Source of the DNA: Nostoc sp. MG11
GTDB taxonomy: Bacteria; Cyanobacteriota; Cyanobacteriia; Cyanobacteriales; Nostocaceae
Direction: 5' to 3'
Assembly (NCBI RefSeq): GCF_014904695.1
Contig: NZ_JACXXN010000013.1
Coordinates: 62,001-126,000, forward strand
Length of the DNA: 64,000 nucleotides
Shown here: piece by piece, positions 1 to 9,170 of the stretch
Position numbering within the stretch: the first letter of the stretch is position 1
How the letters are laid out: the number at the start of each line of letters is the position of its first letter
Position numbers and translations under genes: made by a program
Notes under the pieces: model-generated
What the model was told of the DNA's origin: nothing
The model's input: the letters and a program-made list of their open reading frames with translations, nothing else
Databases searched by the model: none

Positions 1-2
1 GT

Positions 3-65
3 CGTCCATTGCCAGCAGCAGAATTTGAAAATTTTTTGTTAACTAGCAAATTTTTATCAGTATAA
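3..65 (+). CDS. C-terminal tail of a protein entering from the left, probably an EAL-domain phosphodiesterase (partial)
   Basis: The third forward frame is open from the window edge to a TAA at 63-65. Its 20 residues begin RPLPAAEFENFL. A 'PLPAxEFE' stretch near the C-terminus is typical of EAL cyclic-di-GMP phosphodiesterase domains. Nothing else of the gene is visible, so the assignment rests on one short motif. The 161 bases before the next gene are AT-rich and hold no gene. Confidence 0.35.
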   Translation, partial: RPLPAAEFENFLLTSKFLSV

Positions 66-226
66 ATAAAAGTTAATTTGAATATTTTTATGCTCATGTA
101 TTATACAGAAGTAAAGGGTAATTTAAATAATAAATAGTATTAATTTAGCTATTAGCAGTTATTCATATTTTTAACAGTAATCAAAAATAAAAATACAACT
201 AATTTATTCTTTATTATTTTAGGCAG

Positions 227-1411
227 ATGAACAAAATACTAGTAATTGAAGATGATATAAACGTACGTCAAAATATTTTAGATTTGTTAGATGCGGAAGA
301 TTTTAAGGTAATTGGCGCAGAAAACGGTCTTCTCGGTTTGCAGTTAGCCCAAGAGGAAATTCCCGATCTGATTCTTTGCGACGTGATGATGCCGGAATTA
401 GATGGTCATGGAGTACTAAAGGCACTACGACAAAATCCGCTAACTGCGATGATTCCATTGATTTTTCTGACTGCAAAATCTGACAATACTGACTTTCGCC
501 AAGGCATGGAATTAGGTGCAGATGATTACATTATCAAGCCATTTAGGAGGGCAGAACTACTAGCAGCTATTACCTGTAGATTAGAAAAACAAATAGCAAT
601 TAATCAGCAATCTCAAAAGAAACTGGATGATTTACGTAACAGTATCACTTTGTCCCTTCCTCATGAAATGCGAACACCTCTGAATGGTATTTTAGGTTTT
701 TCGCAACTGCTAATGGAAGAAAGTGATAGTCTCAACTCAGAAGCAATTCGCGAAATGGCAGAAGGTATTTATAAGTCAGGTGAACGTTTATTTAAATTAA
801 TCCAAAACTTTTTGCTATATGCAGAGATTGAAATTATGGCAACCGAGCCACAGCAAATCAAATTACTGCAAAGTCAGCAAACATTCTTTCCGACATCGGC
901 ATTAACTAACTTAATAATTGAAAAAGCTAAAAAGGTAGGACGGGAAGCAGATTTGCAAGTAGATTTACATGGATGTCATATAAAAATATCTCCCACAAAG
1001 ATTTATAAAATAATTGAAGAATTAATTGATAATGCCTTGAAGTTTTCCCCACAAGGAACACCGATTTTAGTTACTAGTAAATCTGTTAACAATACTTTTA
1101 ATCTATGCTTTACTGATAGCGGTAGGGGCATGACAGTAGAGCAGATTGTTGAATTGGGAGCTTATCAGCAATTTGAGCGCAAACTTTACGAACAAGAAGG
1201 TTCAGGTTTGGGGTTAATTATCGCCAAACGTTTGGTTGAATTGCACGGTGGTACACTCAAAATTCAAAGTCAGCCAAAAGAAAAAACAATTGTGCAAGTA
1301 ATGCTTCCATGTATTACACAAGAAGAGTCTATTTGTGAAGACAACTCTTATCGGAGTAAATTATCTATTGGTAATGAGACAAGGGCAAGCAATGATTTGA
1401 GTAAAAAGTAG
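227..1411 (+). CDS. Response regulator-histidine kinase hybrid (REC-HisKA-HATPase)
   Basis: A 394-residue cytoplasmic signalling protein with an N-terminal receiver domain and a C-terminal kinase. The receiver (about 1-120) has the acidic pair E8/D9-D10, the phospho-acceptor D52 in CDVMMP and the conserved K104 in IIKPF. The H-box LSLPHEMRTPLNG places the phosphorylated histidine at H146. The ATPase domain shows the N box (ELIDNALKFSP), G1 (DSGRGM) and G2 (GSGLGL). There is no membrane segment or sensor domain, so input must come through the receiver, probably from another kinase. This receiver-first layout is common in cyanobacteria. The partner and output are unknown. Confidence 0.88.
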   Translation: MNKILVIEDDINVRQNILDLLDAEDFKVIGAENGLLGLQLAQEEIPDLILCDVMMPELDGHGVLKALRQNPLTAMIPLIFLTAKSDNTDFRQGMELGADDYIIKPFRRAELLAAITCRLEKQIAINQQSQKKLDDLRNSITLSLPHEMRTPLNGILGFSQLLMEESDSLNSEAIREMAEGIYKSGERLFKLIQNFLLYAEIEIMATEPQQIKLLQSQQTFFPTSALTNLIIEKAKKVGREADLQVDLHGCHIKISPTKIYKIIEELIDNALKFSPQGTPILVTSKSVNNTFNLCFTDSGRGMTVEQIVELGAYQQFERKLYEQEGSGLGLIIAKRLVELHGGTLKIQSQPKEKTIVQVMLPCITQEESICEDNSYRSKLSIGNETRASNDLSKK

Positions 1412-1499
1412 TTAAAGCTATAAAAATCGGACTTTAGACTGGTGATATTTATCGAGTTTCAGGTTTAAATTAAGAATATTGTGTATTATTTTTGCTGCC

Positions 1500-2840
1500 A
1501 TGAAAGTTTCTGCGCGTTTGTTGCTGCTAGTTTTGTTACTGACTACAGCAGCAGCCTGTAACCAGACTCGCGCCTCCTTGGATAATGCCACGCAAGTATC
1601 TGCACCTTCGCCGCAGTTGGCACAGAATCCTACACAGCCGCAAAATAGTATCCGTACTGAACGACTTTCACCTACACCTATCCGAATTAACCTGAAGAAT
1701 TTACCAGCACCTTTCGCTACGGAAAGTGTTTCCAAGAGACCTGAGGTTGTACCAATTCCTCAAAACCCCGTGCTGCGCGTACCATTAGGATTTACAGTTA
1801 ATGTGTTTGCTGAAGGTCTAGATGCCCCTCGCTGGCTGGCTTTAACCCCCAGTGGTGATGTGCTGGTGACGGAAACCGGGCAAAACCGCATTCGTCTGTT
1901 GCGTGATACTAACAGCGACGGCGTAGCCGATGTTCGAGAGACGTTTGCTAGCAGGACGAATGGACTCAATAGACCCTTTGGTATGGCTTTTGCAGGTAAT
2001 TCCTTCTTTTTGGGGAACACTGATGCTGTACTAAGTTTTCCTTATTCTCAAGGTCAAAACAAAATTACAGGTAAGGGTAAAAAAATCGCTGACTTACCTG
2101 CTGAGGGTTACAACAATCATTGGACGCGCAATGTTGTTGTCTCGCCAGATAGTAATAAGTTATATGTTTCAATTGGTTCAGGAACCAATGTGGATGAGGA
2201 ACCCTTACCAAGGGCATCGGTACAAGTAATGAATTTGGATGGTTCCCAGCAGCAGACTCTTGCTTTTGGCTTGCGTAACCCTGTTGGTTTAGATTTTCAC
2301 CCTGTAACAAAGGAACTTTACACCACTGTCAACGAACGGGATGGTATTGGTGATGATTTAGTACCAGACTACTTAACACGCATCCAGCAAGGGGAATTCT
2401 ACGGCTGGCCTTATGCTTATCTTACGCCAAGCAACCTCGATCCGCGTCAGAAGACGAATAACAAAAGTAAGCGCCCCGACTTAGTAGCCCGTACTCAAAC
2501 ACCGGATGTGCTTTTTCAGGCGCACTCAGCGGCATTAGGTTTGCAGTTTTATGACCGTCAAACATTTCCAAAAAAGTATCGTAACGGTGCTTTTACTGCT
2601 TTTCGTGGTTCTTGGAACCGCGATCGCGGCACTGGTTATAAAATTGTCTTTGTTCCCTTCGATAGTAAAGGACGCCCACAAGGTTACTACGAAGACTTTC
2701 TTACAGGATTTTTGCTAAATCCTTCTACGCCAACTACTTGGGGAAGACCTGTGGGGTTACTCGTATTACCTGATGGCAGTTTACTAGTAACAGAGGAAGC
2801 CAATAATCGTATTTATCGGATTCAGTATACGGGGGGTTAG
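1500..2840 (+). CDS. PQQ-type sugar (glucose/sorbosone) dehydrogenase-like lipoprotein
   Basis: A secreted beta-propeller oxidoreductase of the glucose/sorbosone dehydrogenase family. I choose the ATG at 1500 over the upstream in-frame ATG at 1479 because it directly starts a signal peptide (MKVSARLLLLVLLL) ending in a lipobox-like TAAAC, which predicts lipid anchoring at Cys20. A Pro/Gln-rich linker follows. The propeller has repeated 'G(D/S)VLVTE..NRIRLL' strands, a calcium-loop-like DTNSDG segment, and the family's terminal signature WGRPVGLLVLPDGSLLVTEE. PQQ binding is inferred from the family and is not shown here. A second, more diverged member lies at 40253-41884. Confidence 0.82.
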   Translation: MKVSARLLLLVLLLTTAAACNQTRASLDNATQVSAPSPQLAQNPTQPQNSIRTERLSPTPIRINLKNLPAPFATESVSKRPEVVPIPQNPVLRVPLGFTVNVFAEGLDAPRWLALTPSGDVLVTETGQNRIRLLRDTNSDGVADVRETFASRTNGLNRPFGMAFAGNSFFLGNTDAVLSFPYSQGQNKITGKGKKIADLPAEGYNNHWTRNVVVSPDSNKLYVSIGSGTNVDEEPLPRASVQVMNLDGSQQQTLAFGLRNPVGLDFHPVTKELYTTVNERDGIGDDLVPDYLTRIQQGEFYGWPYAYLTPSNLDPRQKTNNKSKRPDLVARTQTPDVLFQAHSAALGLQFYDRQTFPKKYRNGAFTAFRGSWNRDRGTGYKIVFVPFDSKGRPQGYYEDFLTGFLLNPSTPTTWGRPVGLLVLPDGSLLVTEEANNRIYRIQYTGG

Positions 2841-3007
2841 GGACTGGGGAAGAGTTTTTCCAGTATCTAATATTCAAGATCTAGTATGCGATCGCTAAGT
2901 AAACCTCGTTGACAGCAATTCTTTGTGTGGCTTAACTATAGCTTTATCTGGTTGACGTTAAATTACTGGAGAATAATAGTAATAGTCATCTGGTTGAGAA
3001 ATTAGTT

Positions 3008-3415
3008 ATGACTCAGAATGAGGATAATATTAAGTCAAATATCAACGAACCTTCCTCACATTCAGGTACACGATACTGGGGTAACGTGGAGGTGATAGAG
3101 GAGGGAGAAAGCTATAGAATTAGTCGTGTTGAAATCAAGCCTAGGCACGGCATTAAACCGCAAATCCATTATCACCGTAATGAACATTGGGTAGTAGTTT
3201 CTGGTGTAGCGAAGGTGACTTGTGGAGAAGAGGAAGTATTACTAAATCGAAATGAGTCAACTTTTGTTCCAGCAGCGACGCTGCATAAGGTAGAAAATCC
3301 TGGGCATATTCCACTAATTATTTTGGAAATTCAAAATGGTGAATATTTAGGTGAGGACGATACAGAACGACCTTATGACCTCAATTTAGTCAAGCCTGCA
3401 ACTGAAGCTCAGTAA
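3008..3415 (+). CDS. Cupin, stand-alone homologue of the mannose-6-phosphate isomerase type II domain
   Basis: A 135-residue single cupin barrel. It resembles the C-terminal isomerase domain of bifunctional ManC/AlgA enzymes: it has RYWGNVEVIEEGESYRISR, the metal motif HYHRNEHW, the 'SGVAKVTCGEE' strand and the terminal 'YLGEDDTER..YD' block. Metal ligands would be the His pair and Glu of HYHRNEHW and the later His in ATLHKVEN. The guanylyltransferase domain of full ManC is absent, so this is either a free mannose-6-phosphate isomerase or a sugar-binding cupin. It stands alone between the dehydrogenase and a convergent gene. Confidence 0.8.
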   Translation: MTQNEDNIKSNINEPSSHSGTRYWGNVEVIEEGESYRISRVEIKPRHGIKPQIHYHRNEHWVVVSGVAKVTCGEEEVLLNRNESTFVPAATLHKVENPGHIPLIILEIQNGEYLGEDDTERPYDLNLVKPATEAQ

Positions 3416-3504
3416 GGGTTGAGGTAACAACGGAGTCAGCAAACAGAATAAAGAAAACTATTGATCTGTTGATCTGTAAAATCTGAATTCTAAAAATTCA
3501 AAAG

Positions 3505-4263
3505 TTAAAACCACCCTTCTTGTTCTAGGGTTTCAATTAGCTGTAAACCACGGGGATCACCTACTCCTAGTAGTGAGGCTTTGGCGTCTTCGCGCACTCC
3601 TAAATCTTGGTCTTCAGCAAAGGCTTGAATTAGTGCATCGATCGCTGTGGCATAAACTACGTTAGAAGGCAGTTCCCGGCACAATTGTCCGATCGCCCAA
3701 GCGCAGTTACTCCTTACTGCTGCTACGGGGTCTTTAACTAAGGCTCCAATTAGTGGCGGTATGGCTCCTAAAACTGCCTCGTAACCTACGTCTGCCATCT
3801 GTGCCAGGGCGCTAGCAGCCCACAAACGAACTGCGGAGATGTCGGTTTTTAAGGCGTCTGCTAGGGGTGCTAATGAACGGCGATCGCGACAGTTTCCTAA
3901 AGCCCAAACTACACCTTTACGTACATAGCCATTCCAATCCTGGTGCAATTGGGCAATTAATGGCCCTACTGCATCTGGGCTGGGATTGCGTCCGAGTCCA
4001 TAAGCGGCACTTACTCGAACTAAAGGACAAGTATCAGTTAACAGACGAATTAGATGAGGAGTAGCACGGGGATATTCAATATCACAAAAAGCACGAGCTG
4101 CTAGCATCCTTTGCTGGGGCTGGGGATTTTCTAGGAGGGCTAGCATCAGTTCGGGATCTGGCTTTGCTTCCTCTGACTCAGCAGTTAGCGGCTCTATTTT
4201 ATCTAGGGGGCTTTCTAGCTCCACCTCGGCATCGAGTAGGCTTAGGTCGTCTTCGTCGTACAT
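3505..4263 (-). CDS. HEAT-repeat protein (PBS-lyase-type repeats)
   Basis: A 252-residue protein with an acidic N-terminus (about 1-35) followed by five or so helical HEAT repeats, for example 'AARAFCDIEYPRATPHLIRLLTDTCPLVR' and 'GALVKDPVAAVRSNCAWAIGQL'. The repeats are of the phycobilisome-lyase HEAT-like type. In cyanobacteria such proteins include bilin lyases and many adaptors. I see no lyase-specific motif, so a scaffold or protein-binding role is the safer call. There is no signal peptide or membrane segment. Confidence 0.72.
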   Translation of the reverse strand: MYDEDDLSLLDAEVELESPLDKIEPLTAESEEAKPDPELMLALLENPQPQQRMLAARAFCDIEYPRATPHLIRLLTDTCPLVRVSAAYGLGRNPSPDAVGPLIAQLHQDWNGYVRKGVVWALGNCRDRRSLAPLADALKTDISAVRLWAASALAQMADVGYEAVLGAIPPLIGALVKDPVAAVRSNCAWAIGQLCRELPSNVVYATAIDALIQAFAEDQDLGVREDAKASLLGVGDPRGLQLIETLEQEGWF

Positions 4264-4432
4264 AATTTCAATCCCTAGTGGGGATTAACTCACAACCCTC
4301 CATGCCAACAGATAAAACCCTGATAGATGTTAGTTACATCATTGTACATTTTCTCATCAATCGCGTTGATTTTTATGTTCACGAGAACTTGTATAACTAA
4401 GACGCTACAGAATGTTATCGTTATGCACTAGT

Positions 4433-4951
4433 TTATTTCTCAGCACTCAGGAATTTTATCATCCAGAGGGATTGGGTTTGATAACCCAACTGATTGTAAA
4501 GATTTAATGCAGGGGTGTTTGATTGAAACACTTGCAGTCCGATTTGGCGGTCGCCTCTTTGAGCAGCCCAATTTTCTACATATCGCATCAAAGCTGTGCC
4601 AATACCTCGCCGTCGGTATTCTGGCACAACGTAGAGGATGAAGATGTGAGCATGGCGATCACCCCGCACTTGGTCTATGGCATTGCCTACCCAGAGGCAA
4701 GCGATGGGAGGAGTGGGGGCGGAGGAGAAATTTCGATTTTTCTGCTCCCCTGCTCCCTTGTCCTCCTCTTCTTCGACCCACCATAAGGGTGTGTCGCTAG
4801 AAAAGTATTGCTTGACTGTTTGCTCTAGGTGAGCAAAATCCTGGTTGGAGAACATATCCTGGTAAGTCCGCTGCATGAATTTGACTAGCAGCGACCGATC
4901 TAAAGTTGAGCCTCGGCGAATATGATACCCCGGTAGTAGTTGCTCAGACAC
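4433..4951 (-). CDS. GNAT-family N-acetyltransferase with an in-frame low-complexity insertion
   Basis: A 172-residue GNAT enzyme that would transfer an acetyl group from acetyl-CoA to an unknown amine. The acetyl-CoA pyrophosphate-binding loop is VPEYRRRGIGTALM, and the C-terminal strand/helix NTPALNLYNQLGYQ is typical. Residues about 60-82 (EEEEDKGAGEQKNRNFSSAP region, DNA 4706-4774) look unlike the rest: they come from purine-rich, low-complexity DNA like that found between genes elsewhere in this window. The insertion keeps the frame and sits before the core acetyl-CoA motif, so the enzyme may still fold. The small membrane protein gene at 4969 lies just upstream on the same strand. Confidence 0.82.
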   Translation of the reverse strand: MSEQLLPGYHIRRGSTLDRSLLVKFMQRTYQDMFSNQDFAHLEQTVKQYFSSDTPLWWVEEEEDKGAGEQKNRNFSSAPTPPIACLWVGNAIDQVRGDRHAHIFILYVVPEYRRRGIGTALMRYVENWAAQRGDRQIGLQVFQSNTPALNLYNQLGYQTQSLWMIKFLSAEK

Positions 4952-4968
4952 TTTTGACGTTCATTAAC

Positions 4969-5154
4969 TTAGCTAGCTGAGTTATGTAATGCTGGTAGGG
5001 CAGGAGTGGGTTGAGCACTCACGCCTATCTCTTCAATTGGTGCTGGTGCTGCCATGTCGGAGGGTAAAAATATGCGGGCGCTGACTGCCACTAGGGCAAA
5101 GAAAAATACTAATACTGCAAGCAGTGGGGCGATGTACTGACGAAAAATAGCCAT
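4969..5154 (-). CDS. Small single-pass membrane protein
   Basis: A 61-residue protein with one hydrophobic helix (PLLAVLVFFFALVAVSARIF) after a short basic N-terminus, then a Pro/Ala-rich tail. It starts at an ATG and ends only 17 bases before the GNAT start, so the two may be co-transcribed. I do not recognise a family. Its compact form and intact reading frame between well-supported genes favour a real gene. Confidence 0.55.
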   Translation of the reverse strand: MAIFRQYIAPLLAVLVFFFALVAVSARIFLPSDMAAPAPIEEIGVSAQPTPALPALHNSAS

Positions 5155-5258
5155 ATTTTGGATTGCAAAAAGCTAGGACTTCTCTGAGAACCTAGCTAAA
5201 TATTTGTGAAGTTTCCTTGATTTATTTTAGCGATTTTCCGGGGCTAAAAAATAACAGA

Positions 5259-5663
5259 TTATCGGCGATCGCGCTCTAAGTCATCGAGCACTCTTTCACA
5301 ATACCAATTCTCTGGCATACCAGGATAATTCTCTTTTGCCTGCTCAATTAACCTTTCGGCAGCGGCAGTATCACCAGATAATCTGGCGATCAGCCTGTTT
5401 TTGAGATAGCTATCAGATGCACTCTCTTCTACTTGGTTTGGTATTTCTCCTCTAAATGATGGGGTTGGCGTCTGTCTCCTCAACTGCCAAAATAAAACGT
5501 AATAAAGTGTACCAAAAATTAAAATCAGGCTGAGTGTTCCAAAAAAAGTTAGGAGGTTAAATCCCAAAAATCCTAAAACTAACTGCGAGAGAACATAGCC
5601 AAGTAACAAACCAGTCAGTAAAAGGATAAGTGTGCCGACAGAAATAACTACTTGATTCCCCAT
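5259..5663 (-). CDS. Conserved membrane protein, two N-terminal transmembrane helices
   Basis: A 134-residue protein with two hydrophobic segments at about 8-30 and 34-60, then a soluble C-terminal half (about 75-134) ending in basic residues (DDLERDRR). The soluble part (NRLIARLSGDTAAAERLIEQAKENYPGMPENWYCERVLDDL) looks helical and TPR-like. Its start overlaps the end of the upstream transporter gene by 16 bases, which implies translational coupling. I recognise it only as a cyanobacterial type, without known function. Confidence 0.7.
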   Translation of the reverse strand: MGNQVVISVGTLILLLTGLLLGYVLSQLVLGFLGFNLLTFFGTLSLILIFGTLYYVLFWQLRRQTPTPSFRGEIPNQVEESASDSYLKNRLIARLSGDTAAAERLIEQAKENYPGMPENWYCERVLDDLERDRR

Positions 5664-6937
5664 ATATCCTCTTCTTCCTCAAGTCCTGGTCTAGATACTG
5701 CCACTGGCTGAGGATTCCAAGGGGCAAACACTGGTAATAAGAGTAGTCCTGGTATAGCGGCGGCGATGGTAATTAAGAAAAATACAGGCCATCCCGTGCT
5801 TTGGGCGATCGCGCCACCAGGAGATGCTAAGATATCGCGGCTAACGGCCATCAAGCTAGAAAGCAAAGCATACTGAGTTGCAGAAAACCGCTGGTTACAA
5901 AGACTCATCAAAAAGGCAACAAAGGCTGCTGTCCCCAATCCACCACAGAACTGTTCTATGTTGATAGCAAGTACCATAGCTTGGTAGTTTTTACCGATAT
6001 ACGCTAGAAAAAAGTACGCTAAATTACTGACAGCTTGTAGAACACCAAACACCCAAAGTGAGCGATTGATACCAATTGTGCTCAAAATTGAACCACCCGC
6101 TAAAGCACCGACAATAGTAGCAATTAATCCCATACCTACTTGAATTGCTCCAATGTCGGTTTTGGTAAAACCAGTTTGCAGCAAAAAAGGCGTGGTCATA
6201 TTGCTCAGTAAGGCGTCACCCAGCTTGTATAGAGTAATGAACACAAGAATTAAAATAGCTTGAATGATACCCTGACGCTGGAAAAATTCTCTAAAGGGTA
6301 AGACAACAGCATCGGCTAAGGAAGCTGGAGGACTAATTGCTTCTGGTTCTGGTGCTAATAAGGTGGCAAAAATACCGATTACCATCGTCCCTGCCATGAT
6401 CAAGTAAACTGATGACCAAGGCAGGTTATCGGCAAGTATCAAGGCTAAAGCACCTGCCACTAATAGGGCAATTCGATAACCTAAGATAAAAACTGCTGCA
6501 CCAGCCCCCATTTCTAATTTTTCTAAAACGTCAGTACGGTAGGCATCACTCGCTATATCTTGAGTCGCACTAATAAAGGCAATAACTATGGCGTTGATAG
6601 CTAAAAGCTGTAATGCTTGTTTGGGTTGTTGAAAACCCATGACGGCGATCGCTACTATCAAAGCAATCTGTGTCAAAATTAACCAACCCCGCCGCCGTCC
6701 CAAAACTGGCAGGGTAAATCTATCCAGTAACGGCGACCAAAGAAACTTCAAAGAATAAGGCAACCCAACGAGGCTAAACCATCCAATAGCTGCCAAATCT
6801 ACCTTTTCTATGGTCATCCAAGCCTTTAAAGTATTACCGATTAACAATAACGGTAAACCGGATGCAAAACCTAGTAATAATAAAGCCGCCATCTTGCGGC
6901 TACCAAAAACTTGTAGCAGCGATTTAGTTTCCCTCAT
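5648..6937 (-). CDS. Major facilitator transporter, AmpG/PAT-like
   Basis: A 429-residue integral membrane protein with about 12 helices. The opening 'KMAALLLLGFASGLPLLLIGNTLKAWM' and 'WSPLLDRFTLPVLGRRRGW' match the AmpG muropeptide permease / acetyl-CoA transporter (PAT) branch of the major facilitator superfamily, as does 'ATQDIASDAYR' in helix 4-5. In proteobacteria AmpG imports anhydro-muropeptides for wall recycling. The substrate here is inferred only. The downstream two-helix protein overlaps it and may assist it. Confidence 0.82.
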   Translation of the reverse strand: MRETKSLLQVFGSRKMAALLLLGFASGLPLLLIGNTLKAWMTIEKVDLAAIGWFSLVGLPYSLKFLWSPLLDRFTLPVLGRRRGWLILTQIALIVAIAVMGFQQPKQALQLLAINAIVIAFISATQDIASDAYRTDVLEKLEMGAGAAVFILGYRIALLVAGALALILADNLPWSSVYLIMAGTMVIGIFATLLAPEPEAISPPASLADAVVLPFREFFQRQGIIQAILILVFITLYKLGDALLSNMTTPFLLQTGFTKTDIGAIQVGMGLIATIVGALAGGSILSTIGINRSLWVFGVLQAVSNLAYFFLAYIGKNYQAMVLAINIEQFCGGLGTAAFVAFLMSLCNQRFSATQYALLSSLMAVSRDILASPGGAIAQSTGWPVFFLITIAAAIPGLLLLPVFAPWNPQPVAVSRPGLEEEEDIWGIK

Positions 6938-7230
6938 AGTTTCAATTTTTTGCCTTTTTTGAGGAAATCTCAGTCATGGTAATTGGAGTTTGGATAAAAT
7001 ACAACGAGTAAATGAGAAAGCGTATCATGTAACTAATACCTATAAAAGGTTTGAATTATCAGGGTAGCAGTAGTTTCGGACTAATCCCTTTTAAGGACTG
7101 AGATATCTTGCCATAGCTGCTATGCAATTATATGTAAACATGCCAACTTACCAAGATTTACTTGGCTGAAATAGAAATTCAGGATTCCGTTACAGCGTCA
7201 ACAGTTTCTTAACTTTCCTAAAACCATCTC

Positions 7231-8688
7231 TTAACTTTCCTGAATCGGATAAACTTGATGACCTCTGATTTCTATCCCGTGTGCAGCAAGGCATTTTTCC
7301 CAACCTTCACGTGTACCGATATCGCTTTTTTGCTTGAGTAGTCCTAGTTGCTGTTCTTGTTGGGTAAGTTGAGCAAATTCTTCGTAAAGCGGGTAGTTGC
7401 TGGTAACAAAGTTTTCTTTACGGTGCAAAATCGGCGGATTTGCTCTATTTTGATAGTCTCGGTGAGTAACAAATAGGGTTTTTAAGTCAATAGTTATACT
7501 CGCTTTTAAGGCTGGATGGGGGTCAGTGTCGAATTCGGGGTAAAACAGATAGGATATTTGCGGTTTATCAGTGTAATATTTTACCAGTGTTGCACCATCT
7601 CCCCGCCCAATGGTACGGCTGGCGCAGCCTTCGTAAATTCGCAGCAAGGGATCGAGTGCTGCTAATGCCCAAACATGGACGTAAAGGGCGCCGCGTGTGT
7701 GTTTACCAATTTTGCTTTTTTCGCAAGCAGTTTGAATAACTCTTGGTTTACCTAAACTGAAAAGCTTTTGGTCGGCTACAGCGCAGGCTTCCTCATAGCT
7801 ACCAAAAAAGGCTTTGATATCGTGACGCATTTCTGGCGCTAGCTTTTGCCATGCAGGGCGTTGATCAAAGTGGGTGAGAGCGAGGTAAACTTGGATGTCT
7901 AGAGAACGACGGTAGGCGATCGCATCCCATTCTGCTTCGTCGGTAGCTTGCAAAACTATAGCAAAGGCACGACGGAAGTTACCAAACTCGCTCAACAATT
8001 CCTGTTCATTGTCTAATTCGCCTTTGACAGGTAGTCGACCGCGCTTGGTAAAAAAAGCCATTAGTGGTTCAAGCTGTTCTTGATAGTCTTCAAACCGCTT
8101 GCTGGAGATGCGGATTCGCGGCGTAGAGGTTCTAGAAAAGAATCGGATAGCTTTGTAACTCTCTTTTTCGGCTTCATCTCGAAAGACAAAGTAAACGCCT
8201 AACGCCACTGGTACTGCATCTACATTTAGTGCTTCATCAATATAAGTTTTGAGTTCTTCTTGTTCGTAATATTTTTGAAAAGTATTGCGGCGAGTTACGA
8301 TCCCATCGTTGTAAGCTAATTGAGCCTTGCTGGGAGCGTTAATCAGTATTTGAGCAGCGACAATTAAAACTCTTTGGGTAAGTTCCCAAGCTTGGATTAA
8401 ACTTTGACGGCGTTCGTCTGGATCTTCAATAACGTTGAGGACGTAACCCAAGTTAACTACATCGGCACGGGTGATGGGTGTATTAGGGTAGTAGTAAGGA
8501 TCCCAGCCTGCGCTGGTGTAGGCTAAGTTTCCTACTCGCTCGACATCGCCACCATAGCCGCAGCCGTAGTCAAAAAAAGTGGTATCTTTATGCAAGATTG
8601 CCCACTCTATTGCCAATCGTACAGGGCGAGATATGTCATTGCGAGCGATCGCGGCTCTGTGACGCTCGATTTCTAGCGCTTCAGGCAT
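7231..8688 (-). CDS. DNA phosphorothioation-associated putative methyltransferase
   Basis: A 485-residue protein that I recognise as the methyltransferase-like family that travels with dnd genes. An N-terminal Rossmann-type domain has the SAM-binding motif FFDYGCGYGGDVERV (about 38-52) and a later block DVVNLGYVLNVIEDPDER. The long C-terminal half has no motif I can name. It is the last gene of the minus-strand dnd run, 65 bases downstream of dndE. The family has no established reaction: it could modify DNA near phosphorothioates, or another substrate. Confidence is high for the family and low for the activity. Confidence 0.82.
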   Translation of the reverse strand: MPEALEIERHRAAIARNDISRPVRLAIEWAILHKDTTFFDYGCGYGGDVERVGNLAYTSAGWDPYYYPNTPITRADVVNLGYVLNVIEDPDERRQSLIQAWELTQRVLIVAAQILINAPSKAQLAYNDGIVTRRNTFQKYYEQEELKTYIDEALNVDAVPVALGVYFVFRDEAEKESYKAIRFFSRTSTPRIRISSKRFEDYQEQLEPLMAFFTKRGRLPVKGELDNEQELLSEFGNFRRAFAIVLQATDEAEWDAIAYRRSLDIQVYLALTHFDQRPAWQKLAPEMRHDIKAFFGSYEEACAVADQKLFSLGKPRVIQTACEKSKIGKHTRGALYVHVWALAALDPLLRIYEGCASRTIGRGDGATLVKYYTDKPQISYLFYPEFDTDPHPALKASITIDLKTLFVTHRDYQNRANPPILHRKENFVTSNYPLYEEFAQLTQQEQQLGLLKQKSDIGTREGWEKCLAAHGIEIRGHQVYPIQES

Positions 8689-8753
8689 AAGACTAATTCG
8701 TAATTAAGAAAGTCGGGTATATGCTGTTTTTGTAGCCAATACCTAATATCCTT

Positions 8754-9140
8754 TCAATTTTTAATGGCTAGTTCAATTAAATCTTCAATTTTCTTGATAT
8801 TTGGATCGCCTGCTAAGTAACCAATACCACGATGCAAATGTAAGCGGAATTGGGTGGCGAGGGTTTCTTTGTCCGTGGGGTAGCCGTCATTGTGACAGCG
8901 TTGCTTGAGGGCGAGGAGGAGAATATCAGACATTTCGCCGCCAAAGACGCGCCAAGTCATTTCGACGTTGCTATCTTGGGGAATGGTTACGGGGGAGGGT
9001 GTGGTTGGTTCTGCTAGGGAACGACAAAATGCCCAACGGCATAAGATATTCCATTGGTCGATTTTGGTACTGCGTTTAAGTTTGGTAAGTTGGTCTTTGG
9101 CTGTTTGGGAAAGTTTTATTCTTTCGATTGGCGATTCCAT
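8754..9140 (-). CDS. dndE: DNA sulfur modification protein DndE
   Basis: A 128-residue DndE, the small DNA-binding member of the DndCDE complex that installs phosphorothioate linkages in the DNA backbone. The C-terminal signature DKETLATQFRLHLHRGIGYL is characteristic. The N-terminal 'IERIKLSQTAKDQLTKLKRSTKI.QWNILCRWAFCRSL' matches the usual start. Length is normal for the family. Unusually, a toxin-antitoxin pair separates it from dndD, starting 30 bases upstream. It is followed by the Dnd-associated methyltransferase. Confidence 0.92.
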   Translation of the reverse strand: MESPIERIKLSQTAKDQLTKLKRSTKIDQWNILCRWAFCRSLAEPTTPSPVTIPQDSNVEMTWRVFGGEMSDILLLALKQRCHNDGYPTDKETLATQFRLHLHRGIGYLAGDPNIKKIEDLIELAIKN

Positions 9141-9170
9141 AATCTTCCTAAAAATTAAGGTAGTTTTTAC

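Noticed and set aside
1418-1735. 105-codon minus-strand frame over the start of the sugar dehydrogenase
   Set aside because: It is antisense to a well-supported signal peptide and propeller gene and has no family features.
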